64,000 bases of DNA from Sphingobium fuliginis (GCF_004152845.1 NZ_SEON01000003.1:372001-436000); one strand, 5' to 3'. Counted from the stretch's first letter, positions 9,083 to 20,811 are shown. Notes: generated by a model not told the origin, from the sequence alone. Translations and numbers: made by a program.

Positions 9083-9106
9083 TCATGAAAGAAGGGCAAG
9101 GTTCAC

Positions 9107-10519
<1,413 letters not shown>

Positions 10520-10536
10520 TCCATTCGGGACTGTTG

Positions 10537-10574
10537 AAAAAGGGGCTCGGTCGCACAGGCGACCGGGCCCTTTT
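10537..10574 (+). terminator. glnA terminator
   Basis: Imperfect inverted repeat AAAAAGGGGCTCGGTCGC / GCGACCGGGCCCTTTT with a 4-base loop, ending in TTTT, 17 bases after the glnA stop. The region from here to 10814 holds no gene that I can support. Confidence 0.8.
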
Positions 10575-10814
10575 CATTTGGGATGTGGACGGAATCAGAA
10601 CGCCATTATCCGATCCAACCGGGCCATGCTCCTCCGAAGGCCGACGCACAGCTCAAACGGTGTTCAAGCGCCGGACAGGGCCCTCATGAGCCACTTGCCT
10701 CATTCCGCTGCCTTTGCAGAAGCATGATGCGCTTGATGGCGACAATTAGCGAATTCAGCTTCAGCCCAGATCCGCCCATTGCCCGCCCGCCGCAAAACTC
10801 CGACAATCGATCCC

Positions 10815-11867
10815 ATGTCGATCATCGAATCGCTGGGCCTGTCCCATCCCATCATCCAGGCGCCGATGGCCGGTGTCTCTACGCCCGCCATGGCGGCAGC
10901 CGTCTCCAATGCAGGAGCGCTTGGCTCCATTGCCGTGGGCGCCACCGACGCGGCGGGTGCCCGCGCCATGATAGAAGCCGTCCGCGCCCAGACCAGCGGT
11001 CCCTTCAACGTCAACCTTTTCACCCATCGGCCCGCGCGCAGCGACCCCGTCAGGGAAGGGGCCTGGCTCGCTGCACTGACGCCACTGTTCCAGGCCTATG
11101 ATGCCCAGCCTCCGACCGGCCTGCGCGAAATCTACCGCAGCTTCGTGGAGGACGACGCAATGCTCGCCACCTTGGTCGAACTTGCGCCGCCGGTCGTCAG
11201 CTTCCATTTCGGATTGCCCGATCCAACCAGCATCGCAGCGCTCAAGCGAGCCGGATGCCTCCTCCTCGCAACCGCCACCAGTCCGGCCGAAGCGCGGGCT
11301 GCGCGGGAAGCAGGAATCGACGCCATAGTCGCACAGGGATATGAGGCAGGAGGCCATCGAGGCGCCTTTAATCCCGAAGCGCCTGACGACCAGCTCGGCA
11401 CCTTCGCCCTCACTCGCCTGCTTGCAGTCCAATGCGACCTGCCCGTGATCGCAGCGGGCGGCATCATGGACGGGCAAGGCATTCGTGCCGCACTCGCCCT
11501 CGGCGCGGTCGCAGCACAACTGGGCACAACCTTCATCGCCTGCACGGAAAGCAGCGCCGACGCAGCCTATCGCGCCGCCCTCACGAGCCCCGCTGCCCAT
11601 CACACCGCGATGACCCGCGCCATTTCAGGTCGCCTGGCCCGCTGCCTTGCCAATCGCTTCACCGCCTGGGGCGCCGAGGCAGCATTGCAGCCGCCCGCCT
11701 ACCCCATCGCCTATGATGCGGGCAAAGCGCTGAACGCCGCGGCAAAAGCCAAGGGCGAAGGCGGCTTTGGCGCGCAATGGGCCGGCCAGGGTGCACCGCT
11801 GGCTCGCGCCCTGCCCGCCGCCGAGCTGATCAGCCTTCTGGCGAGGGAAATGCAGGAAAGCGCTTAG
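10815..11867 (+). CDS. nitronate monooxygenase family flavoprotein (2-nitropropane dioxygenase-like)
   Basis: A 350-residue FMN-dependent TIM-barrel enzyme. It begins [20 protein letters not shown] and carries [10 protein letters not shown], with the family's catalytic histidine, then the phosphate-binding [22 protein letters not shown] and [13 protein letters not shown]. Such enzymes oxidise alkyl nitronates such as propionate-3-nitronate, or act as FMN-dependent enoyl reductases. The start chosen is the ATG at 10815, where homology begins; an upstream ATG at 10779 adds 12 unrelated residues. Its stop codon overlaps that of the convergent chpT by 4 bases. Physiological substrate unknown. Confidence 0.88.
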   Translation: MSIIESLGLSHPIIQAPMAGVSTPAMAAAVSNAGALGSIAVGATDAAGARAMIEAVRAQTSGPFNVNLFTHRPARSDPVREGAWLAALTPLFQAYDAQPPTGLREIYRSFVEDDAMLATLVELAPPVVSFHFGLPDPTSIAALKRAGCLLLATATSPAEARAAREAGIDAIVAQGYEAGGHRGAFNPEAPDDQLGTFALTRLLAVQCDLPVIAAGGIMDGQGIRAALALGAVAAQLGTTFIACTESSADAAYRAALTSPAAHHTAMTRAISGRLARCLANRFTAWGAEAALQPPAYPIAYDAGKALNAAAKAKGEGGFGAQWAGQGAPLARALPAAELISLLAREMQESA

Positions 11868-12517
11868 CGCGCGTCGGGAATGGACGCCCCGAACAGCAGG
11901 ATCGGCTCGCCAGCAGGCGACAGCGCAATCTCCCCGCCGACGCTCGTCACCAGGGTGCGCACCATCCAAGCCGCCGACGTGCGCGAAGCCAGCCCCTCCG
12001 GCGGCAAAGTCCCCGCCAGCGCGGCCCGCAGGTCGGGATCAAGCACCAGTTTCGGCCCTTCCGCCCGCACGACGATCTCCGTCACGCCCGGCCGCTTTTC
12101 CGCCCCGATGTCGAGCTGGCCGCCCCGCACGAGCGCATCGCCCGCGATCAGCGCCAGGTTCAGCAACACCTTCACCGGCAGCTTTTCCAGCATGTCGTCC
12201 TCGACCAGCCAGCCGATCTTCACCCGGCCCGAAGCCGCGAACATACCCTCGATCGCGACCCGCGCCTCATGCGTCGGCACGGCATCGCCAAAGCCGCCCG
12301 CCGAACCGAAGGCCAGGCGGAAGAATTTCAGCTTGTTCGCAGAGGTCTTCGCGCTGTCCGCCAGCAGGTCCAGACAACGCTGCCGCATTTCCGGGTCCGT
12401 TTCGTCCGCCATCAGCTCGAGCCCGTTGTTGAGCGCGCCGACCGGGCTCAAAAGGTCATGACAAAGGCGCGAGCAGAGCAGGCTGGCAAAATCGATGCTG
12501 TCGATCGGATTGGTCAT
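11864..12517 (-). CDS. chpT: histidine phosphotransferase ChpT
   Basis: A 217-residue protein with the ChpT layout: a DHp-like helical hairpin with the phospho-accepting His20 in [23 protein letters not shown], followed by a degenerate HATPase-like domain ([19 protein letters not shown]) that lacks clear ATP-binding boxes. ChpT passes phosphate from CckA to CtrA and CpdR in alphaproteobacteria, controlling cell-cycle and motility genes. CckA and CtrA are not in this window. The neighbours are a convergent nitronate monooxygenase gene and the JAMM peptidase gene 80 bases upstream on the same strand. Specific to alphaproteobacteria, which supports the taxonomic call. Confidence 0.9.
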   Translation of the reverse strand: MTNPIDSIDFASLLCSRLCHDLLSPVGALNNGLELMADETDPEMRQRCLDLLADSAKTSANKLKFFRLAFGSAGGFGDAVPTHEARVAIEGMFAASGRVKIGWLVEDDMLEKLPVKVLLNLALIAGDALVRGGQLDIGAEKRPGVTEIVVRAEGPKLVLDPDLRAALAGTLPPEGLASRTSAAWMVRTLVTSVGGEIALSPAGEPILLFGASIPDAR

Positions 12518-12598
12518 GAAGGTTCGCTGCCGCCGGAGAAATGAACAGGAAGGAATGAACGGCTAATGCGCTGCCCTGCATCGCGATGCAACCCTCAC

Positions 12599-13000
12599 TC
12601 ACATGATGTCGAGCAAAGCCTCGACAAATTGCACCTGTCCGTCTCTCCCCGCCTTGGCAAGCCACAGGCGGGCCGCGCCGCCCCCGACGATCAGCCAGAG
12701 GCTGCCGTCGGGCGTCGCGCAGGCCGCGTCGGTTTCGGATGGCACCGCCTGACCGCCCGGATGCGAATGATAATGGCCGACGATCGCCGCCCCGCCCGCC
12801 CGCGCCGCGCGATGGGCGGCGATCAGTTCGACCGGGTCCAGTTCGAAATGCCGCGCCGGATCGCCGGCGACATTGGCGGCGGGCCGAACCGCCTCGATCC
12901 GGCCCGTCTTCCCCAGCAGCAGCCCGCAGACCTCATGCCTGTGCGCCGCCGCTTCGGACATGATTTGTTCCAGTAGCCCTCTTGAAATCCCAACCCTCAT
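12599..13000 (-). CDS. JAMM/MPN+ metallopeptidase, M67 family
   Basis: A 133-residue Mov34/MPN/PAD-1 domain protein. The zinc-binding JAMM signature is intact: VGHYHSHPGGQAVPSETDAA, that is H-x-H-P-x5-PS-x2-D, with the upstream glutamate in HEVCGLLLG. Free-standing bacterial members are related to Mec/CysO-type hydrolases that act on ubiquitin-like carrier proteins, but no ThiS/MoaD/CysO-like gene is adjacent, so the substrate is open. The start chosen is the ATG at 13000 (MRVGISRGLLEQ); an ATG at 13018 would overlap the divergent rluD start. Only 17 bases separate it from rluD. Confidence 0.88.
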   Translation of the reverse strand: MRVGISRGLLEQIMSEAAAHRHEVCGLLLGKTGRIEAVRPAANVAGDPARHFELDPVELIAAHRAARAGGAAIVGHYHSHPGGQAVPSETDAACATPDGSLWLIVGGGAARLWLAKAGRDGQVQFVEALLDIM

Positions 13001-13017
13001 TCCTACATTCCTACCCA

Positions 13018-13983
13018 ATGGGTTCGGGGGTTTCCATCATTGAAGCGACAATCGGTGAGGCGCAGGCTGGCATGCGGCTAGACAAGGCGCTTGCCGAGCT
13101 GGTTCCCGATCTTTCGCGCGAGCGGCTGAAGGCGCTGATCGTCGAGGGCCAAGTGACGGAAGACCCGGGCAAGGGGGGTGCGCGATCTCCCAATCCTTCC
13201 ATGAAGGTCGCCGCGGGACAGGCTTTCGCCATCGCCCTTCCGCCACCCGTCGAAGCCGAGGCCGTGGCGCAGGACATCCCGCTGGTCGTGGTGTATGAAG
13301 ACGCAGACCTGATCGTCATCGACAAGCCGGCGGGCCTGGTCGTCCACCCGGCGGCGGGCAATCTGGACGGCACGCTTGTCAACGCGCTGCTCCATCATTG
13401 CCAGGGCCAGCTTTCCGGCATCGGCGGGGTGGCGCGGCCAGGCATCGTCCATCGCATCGACAAGGATACTTCGGGGCTGTTGGTCGTTGCCAAATCCGAC
13501 CGCGCGCATGAAGGGCTCGCGCAGCAGTTCAAGGCACATTCGATCGATCGGCTCTACGCCGCGATCGTCTATGGCGTGCCGCAGCCGGCGACGGGCACCA
13601 TCGACACATGGATCGGCCGGTCCGACGCCGATCGAAAGAAGATGGCGGTTCATCGGGAAGGGCGCGGCAAACATGCCGTGACGCATTACCGGACGATGGA
13701 AAGGCTGCGCAGCGCGGCCATGGTTGAATGCAGGCTGGAAACCGGACGAACCCATCAGGTCCGCGTCCATATGGCGCATCTGGGACACCCCTTGATCGGC
13801 GACCCGGTTTACGGTAGAGAGAGAAAAGGTTTCAAATCGATACTGGAAACGCTGGGTTTCGAAAGGCAGGCATTGCACGCGAAAAGGCTGGGGTTCATAC
13901 ATCCGTTAACGGGTGAGGCGCTCAGCTTCGACAGCAAACTCCCTGTCGATATGCAGGAACTGTTAAGCGAGCTTCACGTATAG
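13018..13983 (+). CDS. rluD: 23S rRNA pseudouridine synthase, RluA/RluD family
   Basis: A 321-residue RluA-family pseudouridine synthase. An S4 RNA-binding domain covers roughly residues 18-75 (RLDKALAELVPDLSRERLKAL). The catalytic domain has HRIDKDTSGLLVVAKS, with catalytic Asp148, and later RLETGRTHQVRVHM. RluD modifies helix 69 of 23S rRNA (positions 1911/1915/1917 in E. coli), which matters for ribosome assembly. The symbol rests on the S4 domain and overall length. The start chosen is the ATG at 13018 (MGSGVSIIEA); an in-frame ATG at 12982 would lie inside the divergent peptidase gene. rpoH follows 75 bases downstream, a pairing frequent in alphaproteobacteria. Confidence 0.92.
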   Translation: MGSGVSIIEATIGEAQAGMRLDKALAELVPDLSRERLKALIVEGQVTEDPGKGGARSPNPSMKVAAGQAFAIALPPPVEAEAVAQDIPLVVVYEDADLIVIDKPAGLVVHPAAGNLDGTLVNALLHHCQGQLSGIGGVARPGIVHRIDKDTSGLLVVAKSDRAHEGLAQQFKAHSIDRLYAAIVYGVPQPATGTIDTWIGRSDADRKKMAVHREGRGKHAVTHYRTMERLRSAAMVECRLETGRTHQVRVHMAHLGHPLIGDPVYGRERKGFKSILETLGFERQALHAKRLGFIHPLTGEALSFDSKLPVDMQELLSELHV

Positions 13984-14058
13984 TTTTGGACAAGTTTGCG
14001 ACGGCGCCTTGGACGCCTCTTCTGGGTCCCGCCGCGCATGAAAGGGAAAGGTGACGAC

Positions 14059-14973
14059 ATGGCTGATAAAAGCAATGTCCCCGCGGTTCCGGCGCTGGGC
14101 GGTGAAGCCAGCCTCAACCGCTATCTGTCGGAAATCCGCAAATTTCCGATTCTGACGCCCGAGCAGGAATATATGCTCGCGAAGCGCTATGCCGAGCATG
14201 CGGATTCCGAGGCCGCTGCCCAGCTCGTGACCTCGCATCTGCGTCTCGTGGCGAAGATCGCCATGGGCTATCGCGGCTATGGCCTGCCGGTCAGCGAGCT
14301 GATCAGCGAAGGCAATATCGGCTTGATGCAGGGCGTGAAGAAGTTCGAGCCGGATCGCGGCTTCCGTCTGGCGACCTATGCCATGTGGTGGATTCGCGCA
14401 TCAATCCAGGAATTCATCCTGCGGTCCTGGAGCCTCGTGAAGATGGGCACCACCGCTGCGCAGAAGAAGCTGTTCTTCAACCTGCGCCGGATGAAGAACA
14501 ATATCGAAGCGTTCGAAGATGGAGACCTACACCCCGACGACGTCAGGAAGATCGCGACCGATCTGGGCGTTACGGAGGAGGATGTCATCTCCATGAACCG
14601 CCGCATGGCGATGGGCGGCGACACGTCGCTCAACGTGCCGATGCGCGAGGATGGCGAGGGCCAATGGCAGGATTGGTTGGCTGACACCGATCCGCTCCAG
14701 GACGAACGCGTCGCCGACCGGCAGGAGAGCGAACTGCGCCACGACATGCTGGTGGAGGCGATGGACGACCTCAACGATCGGGAGAAGCATATCCTGGCCG
14801 AACGGCGCCTGGCGGAGGAACCCAAGACGCTCGAGGAACTCTCGCAGGTCTATGGCGTCAGCCGCGAGCGCGTCCGCCAGATCGAGGTCCGCGCTTTCGA
14901 GAAGCTGCAAAAGGCGATGATGCGGATTGCAGGCGACAAGCTGGGCAAAATCTCCCGCCTCGCCGCTGTCTGA
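14059..14973 (+). CDS. rpoH: heat-shock sigma factor RpoH (sigma-32)
   Basis: A 304-residue group 3 sigma-70 factor. Region 1.2 (LNRYLSEIRKFPILTPEQEY), region 2 (HLRLVAKIAMGYRGYGLPVSELISEGN and FATYAMWWIRASIQEFILRS-like sequence) and region 4 (YGVSRERVRQIEVRAFEKL) are complete. The RpoH box QKKLFFNLRR lies at about residues 135-145 and separates it from other sigmas. It directs transcription of chaperone and protease genes after heat or envelope stress. The start is the ATG at 14059 (MADKSN) after aaagg-rich sequence; upstream in-frame ATGs add an Arg-rich leader. A strong terminator follows. clpP, whose upstream sequence carries a sigma-32-like promoter, is nearby. Confidence 0.97.
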   Translation: MADKSNVPAVPALGGEASLNRYLSEIRKFPILTPEQEYMLAKRYAEHADSEAAAQLVTSHLRLVAKIAMGYRGYGLPVSELISEGNIGLMQGVKKFEPDRGFRLATYAMWWIRASIQEFILRSWSLVKMGTTAAQKKLFFNLRRMKNNIEAFEDGDLHPDDVRKIATDLGVTEEDVISMNRRMAMGGDTSLNVPMREDGEGQWQDWLADTDPLQDERVADRQESELRHDMLVEAMDDLNDREKHILAERRLAEEPKTLEELSQVYGVSRERVRQIEVRAFEKLQKAMMRIAGDKLGKISRLAAV

Positions 14974-14994
14974 CCGGATGGCAAAACGCAAAGG

Positions 14995-15024
14995 AGCCCC
15001 GGAGTGAAATCCGGGGCTTTTTTT
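14995..15024 (+). terminator. rpoH terminator
   Basis: Perfect stem AGCCCCGG / CCGGGGCT with an 8-base loop followed by six further Ts, 21 bases after the rpoH stop. A textbook intrinsic terminator. Confidence 0.93.
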
Positions 15025-15046
15025 CGCTTACCCACTCAATAATCAT

Positions 15047-15123
15047 TCGTGATCCGCGCGAAACCGGGATCTCAGGCAGCAAAAGTGCACCTGGCGTCAT
15101 GAGCCCGGCTTTCGTCGGCACGA
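15047..15123. repeat. decayed REP-like inverted repeat (GATCTCAGG family)
   Basis: The left arm tcgtgatccgcgcgaaaccg (continuing ggatctcagg) mirrors the right arm ending cggctttcgtcggcacga, with a short centre. It resembles the intergenic palindrome of the form CGTCATCCCGGCGAAGGCCGGGATCTCAGG common in sphingomonads. The half-copy at 26015 is related. It lies between rpoH and mtgA. Confidence 0.55.
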
Positions 15124-15176
15124 AGAGTGGCCTTCTCCCATCTTGAACCGCCCGGCATCCGCGCTACCACGGCAGT

Positions 15177-15872
15177 ATGAACGCCAAGTCCGCTTTCCCT
15201 CGCCGCCGCTCCCGCTGGATCGGGATCATCCTCAAGATCATCGGTGGTTTCCTTGCCCTCTCTCTGTTGATGGTGGTGATTTATCGCTTCGTGCCGCCGC
15301 CCGTGACATGGACGATGTTGCTGGACCACAACGGCATCACCAAGGATTGGATGAGCCTGGACAAGATGGACCCGGACATGGCGCGCGCCGCCATCGCTGC
15401 GGAGGATAGCCGCTTTTGCAGCCATCATGGCTTCGACGCCGTCGCCATCGCTCAGGCCATGCGGCACAATGCGAGCGGCGGCCGCATCCGCGGCGGATCG
15501 ACCATCAGCCAGCAGACCGCAAAGAATGTTTTCCTGTTCCAGGGCGGCGGTTTCGTCCGCAAGGGGCTGGAGGCCTGGTTCACGCTCCTGATCGAAGCGA
15601 TCTGGGGCAAGCGCCGGATCATGGAGGTGTATCTGAATGTCGCGGAAACCGGCATCGGCACTTATGGCGCGCAGGCTGGCGCGATCCGCTATTTCCACCA
15701 CGGCGCCCAGCGACTGACCCGTGCAGAGGCCGCCCGCATCGCCGCAGTCCTGCCTCTTCCCAAGAAGCGCGAAGCCATCGACCCCCATGGCTTCACCCGC
15801 CGCTATGGCAACAGCATCACCGCCCGCATCGGTATTGTCCAGCGCGACGGGCTGGATAGCTGCCTGAAATGA
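15177..15872 (+). CDS. mtgA: monofunctional biosynthetic peptidoglycan transglycosylase
   Basis: A 231-residue GT51 enzyme. One membrane anchor lies at residues 15-37 (IGIILKIIGGFLALSLLMVV). The catalytic glutamate is Glu76 in AAEDSRFCSHHGFD, and the second GT51 block is GGSTISQQTAKNVFL, followed by KRRIMEVYLNVAETG. It polymerises lipid II into glycan strands at the periplasmic face of the inner membrane and has no transpeptidase domain. The N-terminus is basic (RRRSRW), consistent with an inside-facing tail. A symmetrical terminator separates it from the convergent TonB receptor gene. Confidence 0.95.
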   Translation: MNAKSAFPRRRSRWIGIILKIIGGFLALSLLMVVIYRFVPPPVTWTMLLDHNGITKDWMSLDKMDPDMARAAIAAEDSRFCSHHGFDAVAIAQAMRHNASGGRIRGGSTISQQTAKNVFLFQGGGFVRKGLEAWFTLLIEAIWGKRRIMEVYLNVAETGIGTYGAQAGAIRYFHHGAQRLTRAEAARIAAVLPLPKKREAIDPHGFTRRYGNSITARIGIVQRDGLDSCLK

Positions 15873-15900
15873 AAAGGGCGCGGATCTCTCCGCGCCCTTT
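15873..15900. terminator. bidirectional terminator between mtgA and the TonB receptor gene
   Basis: Perfect 12-bp stem AAAGGGCGCGGA / TCCGCGCCCTTT with a 4-base loop, carrying A- and T-tracts that serve both converging genes. Confidence 0.85.
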
Positions 15901-15920
15901 CTTCCATAAGGTACCAAACC

Positions 15921-18407
15921 TTAGAAGCTGACGACCAGCGATCCCACGAAGGTCCGCGGCGCGCCAATCTGCGCGAAGGTGATGCTCGTATTCGACAGGG
16001 TGCCATCGAAACCGCCCACATAGAGCTTGTCGAACACATTGGTCACGTTCAACTGAACCGCGACGCCGGGCGCACCGAATTTCTCCAACGAATAGCGCGC
16101 GTCGAGATCGACGAGCGTATAGCCGGGCGCCTTGGCACCATAGACCTGCGCTCCGTTCTGGAATACCGGCAGGTTCTGGTCGTTCACATAACGTGAGCCG
16201 GTGCGCTTCGCCTGAACACCCAGACGAACTCCTTCGATCTCGCCCTGAATGCGGCCGCCAAGCGTATAGATGGGAGCACCCGATTCACGCTTCCCCGAGG
16301 TTTGCGCCTGGGTGGTCGCCGTCAGTTCGACATCATCCTTGATCTTCGACTTTAGGTAGGAACCGAAGACATAGAACATCAGCTCCGGCATCGGCTGATA
16401 TGTAATGCTGCCATCTATGCCATATTTATCGACACGACCCAGGTTGCGATAGATGGTGGTGTCCAGATCGCGATCATAAGCCGATGCGAGGCGATCCTTA
16501 TAGATCGTGTACCAACCCGACAGCTGCGCCTGTAGCGTAGCCGTCCGATAACGAATGCCAAGGTCGAAATTGTCCGTTGTTTCAGGCGAAGGATTGGCGT
16601 TGGGATTTGCCGGATCGTAATAGAAGGACTGATAGAGGTTGTCGGTCCCCGGGACCTGGAGGCCCTTTGAATAGTTGCCGAAAATGTCCAGCGCCTGGTT
16701 GGCGTTGAAAACGAAACCAGCGTTCGGCAGCAGTTTGTCATATTTGAAGATGCGCTGCTGCGGTCCCTGCACTGTTGGGTTCGCAACCGCATAGGCAGCC
16801 TCGATCGACGATCCCGGCTCGAAACAGCGAAGGTTGCCCGACGCACTCTGAGTGAAGCAGTAGTTGTTAAGGTCGCGCTTGAAGAAAGGCGCCCGCAACC
16901 CGACATTGACAGTGAAGGCATTGAATTTGCCGCGATATTCACCCGAAACCTGATGCAGGATGGCATAGGACAAGCGATTGCGCTTCTCCACCGCCGCACC
17001 GTTTACGTCCTTGATCGGATGATTGACGGGAAAAGGTTCGGCGCCGAAGCCGATCGTCTGAAGATAGCCCGCTTCGCCGGTCTGCCGATGCCGGCCACGA
17101 TCATAGCTGTAGGCCACGCGCAACGTGTTGTTGTCATCCAGATCGTAGCGCAGCGAAGCGATCAACCCATAGCGATGGGTCTGCGTCTGGCTGGGCGAAT
17201 GAACACGAACGGTGTCGCGCATATCACCATCGCCATTCAGGTCGCGCCCGAAATAATATTGGGTTGAGCTCGACGAACCCTGAATGAAGCCGACCGCGCC
17301 TGCAATGCCCGAGCTTGCCGGGGTAAGACCTTCAGAAGCGATGCTGGTACCGCCGCCGTTCGCCTTTGTATATTGGTAGCTGGGATCGACGGTAAGGATC
17401 AGTCCGTCCGCCAACGTAAAGCGTGAATTGATGCGGATGTTGCCTGTATTGGACGGGTTGTATCGATACTCATAATCGGAACCACAGGAACTGGCGGTAT
17501 CGACTGCACCAGTAACTCCGGCCGGAATGGTACAACGAGCGGTTTCGTAAAAGCTTTCATCCTTCGTGATTGGAAAACGGTTGGCGCTCGCGCTGCCAGC
17601 CACTCGCCCGCCGTCTACCCGCAAGGGAACTGAGCCAAAAAAATTGTTCCGATTTTCATTATAGTGCCCGGCGAGGGAGATGAAGTCGCCATTGCTGCCG
17701 ATCGGCTGGTAAATTTTGGCGTTATATTGCTGCTTGTCGATTTCACCTATACCGCCGTAGATGGCATTGTTTGTCGCACGGCTGGCAGAAACGAATGCAC
17801 GAGTGCCCCACGGCGTGAGATTGCCCGTCTGAACCATGCCAAACAGACGAAAGAAGCTGAAATCCCCAACGGAAGCGACCATCTTCGCGCCAAAATCTTC
17901 GCTTGGCGTGATCGAACGGTAATTTACCGTTGAACCGCTGGCAGCAGCCGTTGGGCTGTCCACATCGGTAGAACCTAAGTTCACGTTCACTTGGTCGATG
18001 ATTTCAGGATCGAGCTGCTGGTTCGAATAGATCGAGTAACCGCCCGTGTCGTTGAGGGGAAGACCGTCGAAGGTTTGGGAAATACGGCTGTCGTCGAAGC
18101 CGCGGATTGTCATGGTGCCGCCAGCAGAACCAAAGGGATCGTTATTCTGGAAGCTAACGCCCGGAAGCTGGTTGATCACCTCGTTGATCGACTGGCCGGG
18201 TGTCTGGGCTTGGATGAACTCAGCGCCGAGCACGGCCTTGGCCTTGCTGGTATCAGGTACGATTACGCCGCCTAGGCCCTTGTCAACACTAGCGCCAGTC
18301 ACAACGATTTCATTTTCAAAGTCGATCGACCCCGTCGACTGCGCAAACGCGGCAATGGGCGCAGCCACGGCGACAAGCGCAGCGCTACACATAAGAAGCT
18401 GTTTCAT
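15921..18407 (-). CDS. TonB-dependent outer membrane receptor
   Basis: An 828-residue TonB-dependent receptor. A signal peptide covers residues 1-22 (MKQLLMCSAALVAVAAPIAA, then FA). A TonB box-like NEIVVTGA follows directly, then the plug domain (INEVINQLPGVSFQNNDPFG, MTIRGFDD, LNDTGGYSIYSNQQLDPE) and a beta-barrel ending in the outer-membrane C-terminus TFVGSLVVSF. There is no STN signalling domain before the plug, so it is not a transducer for an ECF sigma/FecR pair. GC content is lower than in its neighbours in places. The ligand is unknown; no transporter or metabolic partner gene is adjacent. It is convergent with mtgA and separated from clpX by an AT-rich gap. Confidence 0.93.
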   Translation of the reverse strand: MKQLLMCSAALVAVAAPIAAFAQSTGSIDFENEIVVTGASVDKGLGGVIVPDTSKAKAVLGAEFIQAQTPGQSINEVINQLPGVSFQNNDPFGSAGGTMTIRGFDDSRISQTFDGLPLNDTGGYSIYSNQQLDPEIIDQVNVNLGSTDVDSPTAAASGSTVNYRSITPSEDFGAKMVASVGDFSFFRLFGMVQTGNLTPWGTRAFVSASRATNNAIYGGIGEIDKQQYNAKIYQPIGSNGDFISLAGHYNENRNNFFGSVPLRVDGGRVAGSASANRFPITKDESFYETARCTIPAGVTGAVDTASSCGSDYEYRYNPSNTGNIRINSRFTLADGLILTVDPSYQYTKANGGGTSIASEGLTPASSGIAGAVGFIQGSSSSTQYYFGRDLNGDGDMRDTVRVHSPSQTQTHRYGLIASLRYDLDDNNTLRVAYSYDRGRHRQTGEAGYLQTIGFGAEPFPVNHPIKDVNGAAVEKRNRLSYAILHQVSGEYRGKFNAFTVNVGLRAPFFKRDLNNYCFTQSASGNLRCFEPGSSIEAAYAVANPTVQGPQQRIFKYDKLLPNAGFVFNANQALDIFGNYSKGLQVPGTDNLYQSFYYDPANPNANPSPETTDNFDLGIRYRTATLQAQLSGWYTIYKDRLASAYDRDLDTTIYRNLGRVDKYGIDGSITYQPMPELMFYVFGSYLKSKIKDDVELTATTQAQTSGKRESGAPIYTLGGRIQGEIEGVRLGVQAKRTGSRYVNDQNLPVFQNGAQVYGAKAPGYTLVDLDARYSLEKFGAPGVAVQLNVTNVFDKLYVGGFDGTLSNTSITFAQIGAPRTFVGSLVVSF

Positions 18408-18711
18408 CTGATTTTTGTCCCTTTGAAAGTTTGGCGCGTCGCGCCTGCTTTATTTTGCTCTGTGGAGCTGGCGCCGCCTGTGGCGGCCGATGGCGACGGC
18501 CCTGTGATGCTCTGATTGCAATTTTACTACAATATAACAGCATTCACGTGACGGCCGCGCATGCAGCATGGACAATGCTTACAAGGGACGTTGCAAGATG
18601 ATATCAAGCTATTGATTTATATAGACTTATCGAGCTCTCGAAGCAGCTATTTGACAGTGGTGCAATTTTGCAACGCAGCAAGAATTTTTACCGAGCCAAT
18701 ATTAAGACGCG
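18408..18711. other. AT-rich gene-free stretch upstream of the TonB receptor
   Basis: No supportable gene. The stretch from about 18520 to 18710 is much richer in A and T than the rest of the window (for example caattttactacaatataac, and tattgatttatatagactta). On the minus strand it must hold the receptor promoter; the AT-rich run near 18523-18545 is the best place for a -10 element. I see no convincing Fur-type palindrome. A 61-codon reading frame at 18561-18746 has no ribosome binding site and runs into the clpX terminator. Confidence 0.5.
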
Positions 18712-18738
18712 AAAAAGGCCAGCGAAACTCGCTGGCCT
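18712..18738 (-). terminator. clpX terminator
   Basis: On the minus strand, the perfect 10-bp stem AGGCCAGCGA / TCGCTGGCCT with a 3-base loop is followed by TTTTTC, just downstream of the clpX stop. Confidence 0.88.
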
Positions 18739-18771
18739 CTCCCTGATTTAAGCTGTTGCAGCGCGCGAAAG

Positions 18772-20040
<1,269 letters not shown>

Positions 20041-20103
20041 TCGCCAATCTCTCTTCCCTCTTTTGAGGCGAACAGCCGCCCCATGCCGAGGGATATTCTG
20101 GTC

Positions 20104-20118
20104 CTAGGATCATCCTAG
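20104..20118. promoter_or_regulatory. perfect odd palindrome in the clpP-clpX gap
   Basis: CTAGGAT-C-ATCCTAG, 7-bp arms around one base, 64 bases before the clpX start. The flanks (GGTC on the left, ACC on the right) extend the symmetry with a one-base slip. This could be an operator or the tip of an mRNA hairpin that separates clpP from clpX expression. No known regulator recognised. Confidence 0.35.
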
Positions 20119-20175
20119 ACCGCGACGCGCCCGTTTCACAAGGGGAGAAAAGGGCGCGTGCGGTAAACATAGGTT

Positions 20176-20811
20176 TTAGCCCTCGGGGGTTTCCGCCATG
20201 GCCGGCCGGCGGTCGAACACTTCGTCGACCAGACCGAAGGCCTTGGCTTCCTCCGCCTCCAGGAAGGTATCGCGGTCCATGGCACGCTCCACTTCCTCCA
20301 GCGAACGCCCGGTATATTGGACGTAGAGGTTGTTGAGGCGGCTGCGGATGCGCAGGATTTCCTTGGCCTGGATTTCGATGTCCGACGCCATGCCCTGCGC
20401 GCCGCCCGATGGCTGGTGCACCATGATGCGCGCGTTGCTGAGCGCGATGCGCTTGCCCGGCTCGCCCGCCGCGAGCAGGAAGCTGCCCATGGAGGCCGCC
20501 TGGCCGATGCACACGGTGCCCACCTGTGGACGGATATATTTCATCGTATCGTGGATCGCCATGCCGGACGTCACCACCCCGCCGGGCGAGTTGATGTACA
20601 TCCAGATGTCCTTCTTCGGATTTTCCGACTCAAGGAACAGCAACTGGGCGACGATCAGCGAGGCCATATGATCCTCGACCTGGCCGGTGACGAAGATGAT
20701 CCGCTCCCGCAGCAGGCGCGAATAGATGTCGAAGCTGCGCTCGCCCCGGTTCGACTGTTCGATGACGATAGGGACCAGAGCGGCCATGGGATCGGACATG
20801 ATATCGGTCAT
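20176..20811 (-). CDS. clpP: ATP-dependent Clp protease proteolytic subunit ClpP
   Basis: A 211-residue ClpP serine protease. The catalytic triad is visible: Ser107 in GQAASMGSF, His132 in IMVHQPSGG and the aspartate in MDRDTF at about residue 181. YINSPGGVV forms the oxyanion strand. The N-terminus ([19 protein letters not shown]) has three possible ATG starts and a probable processed propeptide. Fourteen subunits form the degradation chamber that docks with ClpX or ClpA. It is upstream of clpX in the usual order. A sigma-32-like promoter lies about 40 bases upstream, agreeing with heat-shock control of clpP. Confidence 0.98.
   Translation of the reverse strand: MTDIMSDPMAALVPIVIEQSNRGERSFDIYSRLLRERIIFVTGQVEDHMASLIVAQLLFLESENPKKDIWMYINSPGGVVTSGMAIHDTMKYIRPQVGTVCIGQAASMGSFLLAAGEPGKRIALSNARIMVHQPSGGAQGMASDIEIQAKEILRIRSRLNNLYVQYTGRSLEEVERAMDRDTFLEAEEAKAFGLVDEVFDRRPAMAETPEG

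Noticed and set aside
15921..18407. TonB receptor as partner of the FecI/FecR pair
   Set aside because: Lacks an STN signalling domain and lies 6 kb away beyond unrelated genes.
18561..18746. 61-codon frame in the AT-rich gap
   Set aside because: No ribosome binding site, no recognisable product, and it runs through the clpX terminator.
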